64,000 nucleotides of DNA from Marinicella marina (lineage in GTDB: Bacteria; Pseudomonadota; Gammaproteobacteria; Xanthomonadales; Marinicellaceae), in NCBI RefSeq assembly GCF_030065545.1, contig NZ_JASJNC010000001.1, positions 372,001 through 436,000 of the forward strand, given 5' to 3'. The position numbers were made by a program, and so were the translations under genes. This document shows positions 15,502 through 25,840 of this stretch, piece after piece (position 1 is the first letter of the stretch; each line of letters begins with the position of its first letter). The notes beneath the pieces were generated by a model, which saw only the letters and a program-made list of their open reading frames with translations, was not told the origin of the DNA and did not search any database.

Positions 15502-18183
15502 TCAGGTGCTGGTTTGATGTTCTTGAAACTTTTTGATTTCCTTAACGGTTAAAACATATGCTTTGCGGGCATTTTTAATGTTTTTTAAAACAGCCTGCGT
15601 GTTCTTTTCGATGGCCGCCGCTTCAACCTGTTTACAATAGTGGCTGAAACCGCTGGCACCAATGTTGGCACCCGTGGACTTCAGGGTATGCGCAATGGAA
15701 CGCGCCTCGCTATAGTCCTGAGTTTGGGCAAAGGTGTTGAGTTTGTTTAACATGTTGGGTGACTCTTGTTGAAACAGATCCAACAAAGAGTTAGTTTCAT
15801 CACCCATAAAAGATTGAATCTCTGCCAATGATTTCACATTGAGCCATTTGGCATTGATGTCTGTGTCTGTGGTTTTGGCTTGGGTTGATGTCAGCTTGGT
15901 TAGCTCATTAGTTTTTTTTTGAGCGGCCAAAGGGTCCCATTTTTTTAAGGTTTTTTCGAGTATGTAGCGATTCAATGGTTTAGACATGTAATCATCCATA
16001 CCTGCTTCAAGACATTTTTCCTTGTCACCTAACATGGCATTGGCTGTCATGGCTATGATTGGGGTGTGATTGAGTTTGTTATTTTCCTCATACTTGCGGA
16101 TTCTTCGGGTACAAAAATAACCATCCATGACCGGCATCTGACAGTCCATTAATATCAATCGGTAGCGTGTTTTTTTGGCTTTATTCAGCGCCACCATGCC
16201 ATTCTCTGCCACATCAAAAGGAAAGCCTATGTAGTCAATCAACTTTTGTGCCACTTTGAGGTTCACCTCATTGTCTTCAACCAACAAAATAGTATCTGAA
16301 ATGTCTGCTGTTGATTTTGATGAGTTGGTTTCACCTGCTGTTTGTGCTTGCTCTTCATCTATTTCACCATCGGCCTCTTCAGCACCATCGCTGCCGAAAG
16401 AGCCTTGGGCCTCCTCTTGTTCCTCATCCAACTCCATGACTTCTTCGGGAAAGTAGCGGCGCTCGAACTCACCAATCACCAGCTCTATGTCCTTATCTGG
16501 ATGAATCACTTGGATGTTCTTAAATTGCTTCACCCCGGCAATGTGGCCGCCGGTAGTTAACGCACAAATCCAAACATCGTCTAATTCACCTTTTTCCACC
16601 AACAAGAGCATTTGCCGGAATACTTTTGCATTGGTATCAAAATCAACGAATAAAAGTGATGTTTTACCGTCTTGAATACCACGAGCTGCTTGAACCCGAG
16701 ACAGGGCATGCTGATAATTCAAAGAGGTTTGAACCGGTAAAGCGGCTTTTTCTAATCCAGCTTGAATGCGCTTGAATAATATCGGGCTGGTATTAAGTAA
16801 TATGGCTTGGTGTTGGTGTATTTCAGTGCCACCGTGCATGGCATCACCGGCTGATTTACCCAGCGGTATTTCAAACCAAAATGTGCTGCCTACCCCTTTT
16901 TTAGACTCCACGCCCATTTGACCTTTCAACAGTTCAACAATTTTTTTACTGATGGCCAGGCCTAGACCGGTGCCCCCAAATTTTCTGGTTGAAGAGTTAT
17001 CGGCTTGGGTAAAAGCGTTGAATAGTTTTTCGGTTTGGTCTGGAGAAATGCCTATGCCTTGGTCTTTGATAGAAAAGCGTATCAACTCTTTGCTGCTGAA
17101 GTTTTTGACTTTTTTCACATCGACAACGATTTTACCGTGGTCAGAAAACTTTATGGCGTTAGATAAAATATTGGTTAAAACCTGCCTGATTCGAATGGGG
17201 TCACCACGCAACAAAGGACTTATCTGGTCATCCAAATTGACCGAAACATCTAAGCCTTTGCGTTCAGCTGATGAACCTAAGCTGTCAATCACTTCTTCCA
17301 CCACTTTTCTGATCTTCAGCCCTGTGATTTCCGTGGTCAATTTACCTGCTTCAACTTTCGAGTAATCCAATAAATCATCAATCAGCTTTTGCATCTGCGT
17401 AGCTGAAGTGTGGGCTGTAGTCAGGTAATCTTTTTGAAAGGCATTGAGTTCGGTATCCATTACAATGTCAATCAATGGCACGATTCCATTCAATGGGGTT
17501 CTGATTTCATGGCTCATGGTGGCTAAAAATTCCATTTTCGCCATCTCTGCTGCCGACAAATCAACTTTCAGCTTTTTGATTTGTTCTTTCAAAACTTTAG
17601 ATTCATAAGCCGCGTCTTCGGCTTTTTTGATTTGTTTTGCTAGGCTGGCAGGCAGTGGATCGTTTTTCTTTTTCTTTGGGCTCAGTTCCGCGGCAAGAAA
17701 ATACTTGATGGCCGCTATGAAATAGCTGGCTATTAAAACCACCACAAAGGCGAACAGTAAAGGACTTGAGAGACCAAGTTGTTCTCGTGGTTCCAGCAGC
17801 AATATGATGAAAAAACTGAGCAATGGCAATGCCACACATAAGCCAGTTTTCTTCAATTTGAGTTGGGTAAACAGCAACAGTCCGGAAAGCCAAGACAACA
17901 GCAAGGCACTCATTACCGGTGCGCTGGTCTCATCAGTTAACCAAAAACTCAAGGAAAGCCAAAAGCCCGCAACAGCGGGAGTAATCCAAGAGACCTGTTG
18001 GGCAAATACGTCATCAAATCGATTTTTGATGACAGGCAGAGTAAAGGCATATCCAGCGCCCATGGTTAGTACGAACAACAGCATGGTGAATTGAAATTGA
18101 CCCACTTCAACCCAAACCAGCAGCAACATCAAAACAGCCAACAAGCTGAACAACAATGCTTTATTTTTTAAATGTCCCATCAA
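15502..18183 (-). CDS. Hybrid sensor histidine kinase/response regulator with Hpt domain
   Basis: 893 residues. Residues 1-170 form about six hydrophobic helices with no large periplasmic domain, followed by a charged coiled coil. HisKA has MEFLATMSHEIRTPLNG with phospho-acceptor His225; HATPase has DQGIGIS and GTGLGLAISKKIVE. A degenerate receiver-like domain follows (about 460-590, SLLFVDFD). After a very acidic linker comes a full receiver (LLVEDNEVN, LMDCQMPVMDG with Asp680, MTANAM, SKPL) and a C-terminal Hpt domain (IAHTLKSTGANIGA, His832). This is a BarA/ArcB-like phosphorelay. No response regulator is adjacent, so the final acceptor is encoded elsewhere. Confidence 0.94.
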   Translation of the reverse strand: MMGHLKNKALLFSLLAVLMLLLVWVEVGQFQFTMLLFVLTMGAGYAFTLPVIKNRFDDVFAQQVSWITPAVAGFWLSLSFWLTDETSAPVMSALLLSWLSGLLLFTQLKLKKTGLCVALPLLSFFIILLLEPREQLGLSSPLLFAFVVVLIASYFIAAIKYFLAAELSPKKKKNDPLPASLAKQIKKAEDAAYESKVLKEQIKKLKVDLSAAEMAKMEFLATMSHEIRTPLNGIVPLIDIVMDTELNAFQKDYLTTAHTSATQMQKLIDDLLDYSKVEAGKLTTEITGLKIRKVVEEVIDSLGSSAERKGLDVSVNLDDQISPLLRGDPIRIRQVLTNILSNAIKFSDHGKIVVDVKKVKNFSSKELIRFSIKDQGIGISPDQTEKLFNAFTQADNSSTRKFGGTGLGLAISKKIVELLKGQMGVESKKGVGSTFWFEIPLGKSAGDAMHGGTEIHQHQAILLNTSPILFKRIQAGLEKAALPVQTSLNYQHALSRVQAARGIQDGKTSLLFVDFDTNAKVFRQMLLLVEKGELDDVWICALTTGGHIAGVKQFKNIQVIHPDKDIELVIGEFERRYFPEEVMELDEEQEEAQGSFGSDGAEEADGEIDEEQAQTAGETNSSKSTADISDTILLVEDNEVNLKVAQKLIDYIGFPFDVAENGMVALNKAKKTRYRLILMDCQMPVMDGYFCTRRIRKYEENNKLNHTPIIAMTANAMLGDKEKCLEAGMDDYMSKPLNRYILEKTLKKWDPLAAQKKTNELTKLTSTQAKTTDTDINAKWLNVKSLAEIQSFMGDETNSLLDLFQQESPNMLNKLNTFAQTQDYSEARSIAHTLKSTGANIGASGFSHYCKQVEAAAIEKNTQAVLKNIKNARKAYVLTVKEIKKFQEHQTST

Positions 18184-18377
18184 CAGCTACTCCATAATTA
18201 ACCCAGCAGTGTTCGTGTATCGTAGTCACCTTGTTTGTTCATGTGCAAATGACAACGCCACAGATACGCCTCTCATTCATAAGATTGTAGCGAAATATCA
18301 TTTAGCTCGATAGTGTTTTTTAGTAACAATTTGAAAAATCACAGCCAAATCATTGTAATTGATGCAAAAAAATAAAA

Positions 18378-21300
18378 TTATTGCTTGAGCAACAATGCTG
18401 TAATGACTTTTTTAGCCGCATTGAAAGAGAACCATTTTTCAACATTCTTGATGCCACCATCAGCTATTTTTTGCCAAAGTTTGGGGTCTTCATAAAGCTC
18501 AATAACACCAGCTGCGAAAGTCTGGGCATCATCGGCCATGATGACATCGTGTCGGTGTTGTGTGTACATGCCTTCAACAGCCACTTTGGTTCCCACCACG
18601 GGCTGACCATAACTCATGCTCATGTTGACTTTGCCTTTTACTCCAGCGCCAAAACGCAAAGGCGCCACAGCTATTCTGGTTTGTTGCATCAATGGCTCAA
18701 TGTCTTCAACAAAGCCATGGTATTTGATGTTAGGTTGATCGCCTAATGCGATGATTTCTGGAGGGGCTTTGGAGCCAACCACATGCAACACAACATCTGG
18801 GATGGCCTTGAGAATGGTTGGAAATATTTGTTCAACAAACCACAACAGCCCATCTACATTGGGGGTGTGTTGGTAACCGCCAATGAACAGCAATCCAGCA
18901 CTTTTCTGATGCCCCACGTGACCGCCATAAACTTCATGAATGTTGGAAAGAACCGCCACATTCAGATCTGGTCTTTCGCTGGCGAGAACTTGTTGTTCAT
19001 AAGGGCTAACCACCAAGGTTAAGTCACTGTTTTCCGCCACATATAGCTCTTTGTTTTTGGTATCTTTTGCTGCTTTGAGCGCAGCTTTATCGTGGGCCAG
19101 CTCGGCCATTCTGGTTTCACGCAAATAATGCAAGTCCACTGTGTCAAACCAAATTTGGGCCTCTGAACAATAAGTCTTCAGCAGCGGCAAGATTGGATTG
19201 GCCACATAGTAGCGGCTCAGAATCACGGTTTCATAGTAGCTGCCTTTGGCTTTTAAATACGCAACAGCCGTTGGGTATTCAGGTGCGTAAATACAATTCA
19301 CCCCCATTCTTTGCAAGTCTTGGGTGTAGTTTTTGAAATGTGCCATATTTTCAGGCACAAAACTGACTTGGTGTCCTAGGTCAATAAAAATTTTCATCAA
19401 GTTCATCATCCTCAATGAGCCAGAGTCTTGATCAGGGGTTGGTGTACAGGCATCAAAAATCAGCACGCGCTTGGGTTTGTTTTGAAACCGAGCAAGCTCA
19501 ATGTCAGCACCTGGATTAGGCTGACGTTGTAGTTCAGCCTGCCATTTTTCTAAGAACTTTTGTTGGTTGATGACTTGGTATTTTTTGGTACCAGAGGTGA
19601 GATCCGTGCCGGAAGATATACCCTCAAAATGTATCACTTTACTCATCGGCTGGTAATAAACTTTCAACCCTGCTTGGCGTACTTTGAATGCCAAATCTGT
19701 GTCTTCATAGTAAGCGGGTTTGTAGCGCTGATCGAACTGACCTAAATCAAAAAAGTGCTCGGTGCGTAACATGATACTTGCACCACTGATGTAAGTGGCT
19801 TCTCGTAAATGTTGATACTCGGGTGCATTGGGTGAATCTAAGCGGCCATAATTCCATCCTGAGCCATCACTGAAGACGATACCCCCAGCTTCTTGTAGGC
19901 GGCCATCAGGATAAAGCAACTGGCTGCCAACCAAGCCCGCATCAGGGTAGGTGTGGAAGGTCAAAACCAACTCATCCAACCAGTTATTGATCACTTCAGT
20001 GTCATTGTTCAGGAACACAACATACTCACCTTTAGCGAGGCTGGCGCCGGTGTTACACGACTCGATAAAACCGCCATTTTGTGGTTGTCTGTGATACTTG
20101 ATGCCAGTGACTTGCTTGATGGCCTGTTCGGTTTCATCGGTTGAACAGTCATCTATGACAATGACTTCAAAGGTGGTTTTATCAACCAGTCGCGCCAAAG
20201 ATTCTAAACAGTGGTAGGTGTGTTTAAATTGATTATAAACCGGCACCACAATACTTACGGTGGGTTGATTGGAGCCATTGATTGTCAAAGGTTTAAAATC
20301 AGCAGCAACCTCATGCGCTTTTTCCAGTTGTGGTTTTTTAGCTTTCTTGAGTTTGTTTTTGGCCAGTACAACTGTTTGTTTCAAGCCCCTAGACCGCAAG
20401 CTGTTAACGACCCTCTTTGGAAGGCCTTTGATTTGGTTGGCACGAAACCGGATGGCGTTTCTTTTATGGCGCAAATAAGTGGTACTCTGGCGCAAGGGAT
20501 GGGTGATGCGCCATGAGCGGCTGTTCAACATTTCCTGAAGTTGTTGTTGGGTGGCATCGAGCTGCGTTTCAGCGGCTTGCTTTTCGTTAAGGAGTTGGTT
20601 ATTGTCTGCAATTAACTCATCGTGATGAGTTTTCATTTCATTGACTGATGTAATCAACTCTTTGGTTTGTTCTATGTGTTGTGATTTTAGCGCGGTGTTT
20701 TTATCAGACAGTTTTTGAATTTCATCGCGATTCAAAGCTATGTTTTGCTCGAGGTGTTTGACATGTTCCGATAAGTCTTGGGCCCAACCGGTTTTTTCTT
20801 CTAGGTTTTTTTCGATGGCAATGTGGCTCTGTTTGAGTCGTTCGCACTCTGCCAGTGTTTGTTGCAGTTTGCCCAGAGTTGGATTGGGTTGTTGTAACCC
20901 AAATGTGTGGTATTGGCTGGCTGCTTGATCGGTCGGTAGTAGTTGTTGGAAAGCCCGCTTGGTGGATACCAATTCAGGCTGATCAGTCTCTAATGCACCC
21001 AAGCTGAGTGTTTTGAGTTGGTCAACATCTGTTTTCAAGGTGTTGATGGCTTGGGCCAGTTGAGCAACGGAGTTGGCAAAAAACTGGCCGTTGACACCGG
21101 CTTTGATTCTGTTGCGAAAGGCCCCACGTTCAGTAGCTAATACTGGTATACCGCTCATTTGTAATTCGCTCAAGGTATAACTGAATGTCTCGGAGGCTTG
21201 TGATGCCAAAACAGCAATTTGTGGTGAAATTACCTGTAATGTTTCGGTTAATTTGTCGTTGTCATAATCTTTGATTACTTCGGTGTTTGGTAATGTTTCA

Positions 21301-22706
21301 AACTCACAGCCAACAACACCAGCCCCCAACAAAATAAATTGTACGTCTTGTTGATTGCTAAAAGCTTCAATACAGCCTTTGATTAAGTTTTGTCCTTTGG
21401 GTGGGCTTATTCTCCCAAGGACCAATACCGTAAATGGCTCCTTGCTTGGCTCGTAATTGATGGCATCCAGTTTTTCAATGGCATGAGGAATAATCAGGGT
21501 TTTCTCATAAACATCACTGTGCGGCAGTTTCAGTAAATTTTTTTTGACCGAATGATCAGGTGCGACCAGCTTGATGTTGTCTTTTGCCAGCAAATGATTT
21601 TGAGCCTTTTGCCATTGTTCGAGTTGTTCAGGACTGATGGGCCCAAAGGGTTCATTAGCAGTTAATTTGAGCGCGTTATTGATGACATCTTGGCTGATTG
21701 AATCGGCATCTAATTGAGCATTTAGTAACGGCCAATGGGGGAAATAATCGTGTAAAACCCGCAGCGTGGGTAAACCGGTATTCAAAACATCCATGGCATG
21801 ACCAATCAGCGATGAAACCACCACCAAATCGACCTGCCACTGTTTGATGATGCTGTTCAGAATGTGTTGGTATTCAGTGTGTTGAACAACCGTGCTGTCG
21901 ATGCTCGCAGCCAGTTGAAAAGTTTTTATACAAAGGCCATCTGGACCACCCCAGTGTAAGCTGAATTGTTCGCCATGTTGTTGGCGGTAAAACTCGCCAT
22001 GACTGACCAAAACCAAATGATTCACTTCATTGTGATCTTTAATAAAATGATCCAGCCATTGATGCACACCACCGCCCCAATCCATCACCACATGCAGGGC
22101 GATGGGCTTGCCATCTATATTGGGGTATTGTTGTTGCATGATGAAACGGTTGAGCTCGTCAATGTATAGGTGGATGTTTGCCAGTGGGTGTGTGGGTAAT
22201 GGGTGTTGGTCGCCCACCTGAAAAAAATCAGGTGCATCAATGAAGTCGGTGCTGGGCTGAACGTCTACCACCAAGTTGTTGACTGCGTAACGAGGTATAT
22301 CCTGTTGCGCCAACACCTGTTTGTTGCTGACAGCAAAGCAATGGTCGTTGATGCTTTTGGTTTGAAAGTAGTGCGGCTTTTGCAACACAAAAAGAGCACT
22401 GTCTAGCTGTAATAAGGAGCCGTTAAAGCGTTGCTTAATAGGCGAGAGAAAGTGGTTTGAAATATTCAGAGCACTGATGAGCTTGATGCTTTTATCTTGC
22501 CACATCGGTTGTAACAAACGCGTTTGCCAGTGTGAAGGCAGTTGAGCCTTGTTGTTGATAATGATGATGGGATTGTCATCATTAATTGCTGTGTGGATTT
22601 GCTTTTTCAGTGCATCATTGAAGCCGTCACAGGTGCTGGACAATGCAAAACCCGAATGTTTATTTTCGGCACAGTTGTAAGAGACTATATGAACATTTTC
22701 AAACAT
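18378..22706 (-). CDS. Three-module glycosyltransferase (GT4 - coiled coil - GT2 - GT4)
   Basis: 1442 residues. After a divergent N-terminal 150 residues, a GT4-like (GT-B) module runs to about 600, with VLVLGRISPPKGQNL and ASETFSYTLSELQMSGIPVL as the donor-site signature. A coiled coil of roughly 610-735 follows (EECRLKQSHIAIEKNLEEKT-like heptads). A GT2 GT-A module occupies about 815-1050 (VSIVVPVYNQ, VIDDCSTDET, FLNNDTEVI, YYEDTDLAFKVRQAG). A second GT4-like module fills about 1077-1442 (FIGGYQHTPNVDGLLWF, VAPLRFGAGVKGKV). Such fusions are known in O-antigen, capsule and glycoprotein assembly. No transmembrane segment is visible. It is likely cytoplasmic, building a surface glycan together with the sulfotransferase island 8 kb away. 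Confidence 0.92.
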   Translation of the reverse strand: MFENVHIVSYNCAENKHSGFALSSTCDGFNDALKKQIHTAINDDNPIIIINNKAQLPSHWQTRLLQPMWQDKSIKLISALNISNHFLSPIKQRFNGSLLQLDSALFVLQKPHYFQTKSINDHCFAVSNKQVLAQQDIPRYAVNNLVVDVQPSTDFIDAPDFFQVGDQHPLPTHPLANIHLYIDELNRFIMQQQYPNIDGKPIALHVVMDWGGGVHQWLDHFIKDHNEVNHLVLVSHGEFYRQQHGEQFSLHWGGPDGLCIKTFQLAASIDSTVVQHTEYQHILNSIIKQWQVDLVVVSSLIGHAMDVLNTGLPTLRVLHDYFPHWPLLNAQLDADSISQDVINNALKLTANEPFGPISPEQLEQWQKAQNHLLAKDNIKLVAPDHSVKKNLLKLPHSDVYEKTLIIPHAIEKLDAINYEPSKEPFTVLVLGRISPPKGQNLIKGCIEAFSNQQDVQFILLGAGVVGCEFETLPNTEVIKDYDNDKLTETLQVISPQIAVLASQASETFSYTLSELQMSGIPVLATERGAFRNRIKAGVNGQFFANSVAQLAQAINTLKTDVDQLKTLSLGALETDQPELVSTKRAFQQLLPTDQAASQYHTFGLQQPNPTLGKLQQTLAECERLKQSHIAIEKNLEEKTGWAQDLSEHVKHLEQNIALNRDEIQKLSDKNTALKSQHIEQTKELITSVNEMKTHHDELIADNNQLLNEKQAAETQLDATQQQLQEMLNSRSWRITHPLRQSTTYLRHKRNAIRFRANQIKGLPKRVVNSLRSRGLKQTVVLAKNKLKKAKKPQLEKAHEVAADFKPLTINGSNQPTVSIVVPVYNQFKHTYHCLESLARLVDKTTFEVIVIDDCSTDETEQAIKQVTGIKYHRQPQNGGFIESCNTGASLAKGEYVVFLNNDTEVINNWLDELVLTFHTYPDAGLVGSQLLYPDGRLQEAGGIVFSDGSGWNYGRLDSPNAPEYQHLREATYISGASIMLRTEHFFDLGQFDQRYKPAYYEDTDLAFKVRQAGLKVYYQPMSKVIHFEGISSGTDLTSGTKKYQVINQQKFLEKWQAELQRQPNPGADIELARFQNKPKRVLIFDACTPTPDQDSGSLRMMNLMKIFIDLGHQVSFVPENMAHFKNYTQDLQRMGVNCIYAPEYPTAVAYLKAKGSYYETVILSRYYVANPILPLLKTYCSEAQIWFDTVDLHYLRETRMAELAHDKAALKAAKDTKNKELYVAENSDLTLVVSPYEQQVLASERPDLNVAVLSNIHEVYGGHVGHQKSAGLLFIGGYQHTPNVDGLLWFVEQIFPTILKAIPDVVLHVVGSKAPPEIIALGDQPNIKYHGFVEDIEPLMQQTRIAVAPLRFGAGVKGKVNMSMSYGQPVVGTKVAVEGMYTQHRHDVIMADDAQTFAAGVIELYEDPKLWQKIADGGIKNVEKWFSFNAAKKVITALLLKQ

Positions 22707-22806
22707 CCGCGCATTCTACCAAAATTCAGCATCGCGGGTCGCTTTTATAGTTTCAGGTGGTATTTAGTAGAATAGATATTGGCGCAGCTAATACCAACCA
22801 CTCATT

Positions 22807-22835
22807 AAAAAGCCCCGTCATTAAAGCGAGGCTTT
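22807..22835 (-). terminator. Intrinsic terminator of the DUF4412-like gene
   Basis: An AAAGCC(T/C)CG stem with one mismatch and a 9-nt loop is followed on the minus strand by TTTTTA. It lies 20 bp past the stop at 22855. Confidence 0.7.
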
Positions 22836-22854
22836 ATGATTCGCTGCGGCCTGA

Positions 22855-23610
22855 TCAGTTGAACATTTCTTTCGGTAAAGACTCTTGCTTGTAACCGGCA
22901 GGTACTTGAAACACGCTGTCATCCAAGTCGCTGTTATCAACATCTGTCAGATAGCCTTTTTGATCTTCCATGTTGTAATAAACGGGCAGTTTCTTACCCA
23001 GTGATTCAAAGTTCATGCTCTGGTCTTGGCCAAATTGGGAGGCCATTTTTTCAGCCGTCTTCATGAACTGGCTTAAACCGGCATACTCATCGGTATCCAC
23101 TCCCAAGTCTTGGTAGTCTGCAACACAAAAAGACCCTGATTTTTTGCCATTAACCAACTTGACTGCTTCCTGGCAGTCAAAGCCGTTGTAGCTTTTGTTT
23201 TCACCACTCAGTTCATAGGTAGGCGCGGCAGCTTGTTTGGGCATTTGTTTTTGCATCATTGATTTAATCATGCCACGCATTTGAGCCCTTTGAGATTCTG
23301 GCATTTGAGCCAGTTGTTCTTCAACCATTTTGTCTATCATGGCTGACACATCACTCAAAGCAGCGATTTCCTTTTCGCCAAAAACCATATAACTTTTGTC
23401 CTGATGATTGATGATGGTAAAGGAATTGTCTTTGGCATCAAAAATCAATGATGTACTGTATTCAGCATCACTGGTCATTTTTGCCATGCCATCAGTTAGA
23501 TACATTTTGCTCTGCTCTTGACCATCGGCGTTGTTGTAGGTCAAAGTTGAGTCTGCCATCGCAGCACCACTGAGCAAGGCCGTGGTTAAAATCAATTGTT
23601 TAAGTTTCAT
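22855..23610 (-). CDS. Secreted DUF4412-like protein
   Basis: 251 residues with a signal peptide (MKLKQLILTTALLSGAAMA). The first half is a beta-rich repeat of a kind seen in DUF4412 proteins (GMAKMTSDAEYSTSLIFDAK, FTIINHQDKSYMVF), then a Met/Gln-rich amphipathic stretch (about 90-130). The second half has two Cys that could pair (FDCQEAVKLV, GSFCVADY). The family is periplasmic with no assigned biochemical role. It has its own terminator and is divergent from the PBP1B gene, 79 bp away. Confidence 0.75.
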   Translation of the reverse strand: MKLKQLILTTALLSGAAMADSTLTYNNADGQEQSKMYLTDGMAKMTSDAEYSTSLIFDAKDNSFTIINHQDKSYMVFGEKEIAALSDVSAMIDKMVEEQLAQMPESQRAQMRGMIKSMMQKQMPKQAAAPTYELSGENKSYNGFDCQEAVKLVNGKKSGSFCVADYQDLGVDTDEYAGLSQFMKTAEKMASQFGQDQSMNFESLGKKLPVYYNMEDQKGYLTDVDNSDLDDSVFQVPAGYKQESLPKEMFN

Positions 23611-23689
23611 CTTTCCATTCCTGTTTTGAGAAAAACACCATTGTAGTCACAACAGTTTAATCTCATGTTAACATGCGGCATGTATTTTT

Positions 23690-25777
23690 GTGAACTGCAT
23701 CAAAACTGCTTTGACCAAGAAAAAACACCCTAAAAATAGACAAACCAAGACCTTGCGAGCTTGGTTTATTCGCACTTGTCTGTTCGGCTTTGGGCTGATG
23801 ACAGGGTTGTTGGTGCCGTGGTATTTTTACATCAACTACATCACAGACACCATTGTCCAAGATAAATGGGATGTGCCTTCCGTAGCCTATGCCAGGCCGC
23901 TGGAACTGTATCAGGGTTTGGCGTTATCACCCGAGGCATTGGTCTTTGAATTGGATTTGTTGGGCTATCGCGCAACCAATAAAAAACCACAAAGTGGTCA
24001 ATACCAGTTTGCTAACAATAGCTTCATCATTCACTCCAAAGGCTTTCAATTTCCAGATTTAAACAGCCCTGCCCAAATCATTTCCCTGTCAATCAAAAAC
24101 AACCAGTTGGCATCTGTCAGTCCACCTTTGGCACGCTTAGAACCTCACATCATTGGTCGTTTTTATACCAGTGATTTTGAAAATCGCTTACCGATTGATT
24201 TGGCAGCCATCCCGGACACCATGATTCGGGGTTTACAGGCCGTTGAGGACAGAGATTTTAAAAACCACCATGGTGTTTCATGGTTTGGCATCCTCAGGGC
24301 AGCAGTAAAAAACCTGTTGGCAGGAGAGGTGGTTCAAGGTGGCAGTACCATCACCCAACAATTGGTTAAGAATAAACTCAGCTACAACCAAAATTCATTG
24401 TTGCGTAAAGCGCATGAGGCCATGGCTGCCAGTATTTTAGAAACCAAAATGTCGAAAGCAGAGATCTTGGAGAGCTATTTCAATGAGGTTTACTGGGGGC
24501 AAGAAGGTAAAGCGGCAGTGCATGGTGTGGTGGAAGCGGCACAATTTTATTTTGCCAAACCGGTTTCACAACTGAGCATTGCTGAGCAGGCATTGCTGAT
24601 TGGTATCATCAAAGGCCCCTCCTGGTATAACCCTTACCGTCAAACCAAGCGTGCTTTGTTGCGACGTGATGTGGTGCTCAAAGTGTGGTTGGATACTGGG
24701 GTAATTGACACTGAGCAGTATCAGATAAGCAAGCAAAGTGCTTTGGGTTTATCCAAATCGCGTCAGTTAAAAACTGATTTTGACGATTTTATGGATGTGG
24801 TTCGCAAACAGATTAACAGCCAATTCTCTCTCAGTGACCTGCGTCGTGATGGCTTGAGAATATTCACCACGATGGATCCATATGTACAATTCAAGACCAC
24901 CCAAACTGCCCGCCAAACCAGGGCATGGTTGGATGATACCGTTGAAAGTGCCATTTTAGTCAGCGGCACCAATACTGGTGAATTGGTTGCGGTTTCAGGT
25001 TCGCAGTCTGCAGCCTCTCAATACAACCGGGCTTTGTTGGCCAAAAGACAGATTGGTTCGTTGATTAAGCCATTGGTTTATTTAGCTGGTTTGGAGCTGT
25101 TGCCTAATTTTGATTTACAGACCCAACTACAAGATGCGCCTTTAACCGTGACCACCCAAGACCAAAAAACCTGGCAACCAAAAAATTGGGATGGCAAAAG
25201 CATGGGCGCCATCAGTGCGATGGATGCTTTGATTTATTCTCGCAATCAGGCTACGGTCGAGCTCGGTATGAGAATCACCCTGACAAAATTCATTGGATTT
25301 CTACAACAAGTGGGTCTCCAAGTACAACGCAATCGCCACCCAGCGTTGTTCCTGGGGGCGATGGAGCTGACACCTTTTGAAGTGCAGCATGTTTTTGGTC
25401 TTTTCTCATCAAGGGGTGGAAAACAATACGTTAATTCCATCAGGTATGTGACTGATCAAAATAACCAAGTTTTGAGCCGCTCGCAACAGTCCACCAACCA
25501 CCAAATTAGCGTTGAAAGTATAGATGCCATCAACCGCGCCATGCATTTGATCACAACGGCTGGAACCGCACGAAAGTTGACCACCAACTTTCAATTGTCG
25601 GGCCCCTTATTTGGTAAAACTGGGACCACCAATGCCGGCAAAGACAGTTGGTATGTTGGCTTTGATCGGCGCTACCTGGCCACTGTATGGGTTGGTCGAG
25701 ATGACAACAAAGCAACACCATATTCAGGCAGCAGTGGTGCCTTGGTTTTGTGGGGGCACCTGTTCAAAAACTTATGA
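23690..25777 (+). CDS. mrcB: Bifunctional penicillin-binding protein 1B
   Basis: 695 residues from GTG 23690; no in-frame ATG precedes the membrane anchor, so GTG is the best start. One N-terminal transmembrane helix (TCLFGFGLMTGLLVPWYFYI) is followed by a UB2H-like segment (VAYARPLELYQGLALSP), typical of PBP1B rather than PBP1A. The GT51 transglycosylase has QAVEDRDFKNHHGVS with catalytic Glu186 and GGSTITQQLVKN. The transpeptidase has SLIK with Ser457 and Lys460, YSRN and the KTG triad (GKTGTT, Lys643). It polymerises and crosslinks peptidoglycan at the inner membrane. It is somewhat shorter than E. coli PBP1B, mostly in the cytoplasmic tail. Confidence 0.95.
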   Translation: MNCIKTALTKKKHPKNRQTKTLRAWFIRTCLFGFGLMTGLLVPWYFYINYITDTIVQDKWDVPSVAYARPLELYQGLALSPEALVFELDLLGYRATNKKPQSGQYQFANNSFIIHSKGFQFPDLNSPAQIISLSIKNNQLASVSPPLARLEPHIIGRFYTSDFENRLPIDLAAIPDTMIRGLQAVEDRDFKNHHGVSWFGILRAAVKNLLAGEVVQGGSTITQQLVKNKLSYNQNSLLRKAHEAMAASILETKMSKAEILESYFNEVYWGQEGKAAVHGVVEAAQFYFAKPVSQLSIAEQALLIGIIKGPSWYNPYRQTKRALLRRDVVLKVWLDTGVIDTEQYQISKQSALGLSKSRQLKTDFDDFMDVVRKQINSQFSLSDLRRDGLRIFTTMDPYVQFKTTQTARQTRAWLDDTVESAILVSGTNTGELVAVSGSQSAASQYNRALLAKRQIGSLIKPLVYLAGLELLPNFDLQTQLQDAPLTVTTQDQKTWQPKNWDGKSMGAISAMDALIYSRNQATVELGMRITLTKFIGFLQQVGLQVQRNRHPALFLGAMELTPFEVQHVFGLFSSRGGKQYVNSIRYVTDQNNQVLSRSQQSTNHQISVESIDAINRAMHLITTAGTARKLTTNFQLSGPLFGKTGTTNAGKDSWYVGFDRRYLATVWVGRDDNKATPYSGSSGALVLWGHLFKNL

Positions 25778-25840
25778 CATTTTTTGTTCTGAGCTAATAA
25801 CGGCTTGATTAATTTGTGGCAAAAGCTATGATTGAGCCCT

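Noticed and set aside
15424-15552. Plus-strand 42-residue frame MKHFKTVDHEGLSWII...
   Set aside because: It is short, runs antisense into the end of the histidine kinase gene, and has no ribosome-binding site.
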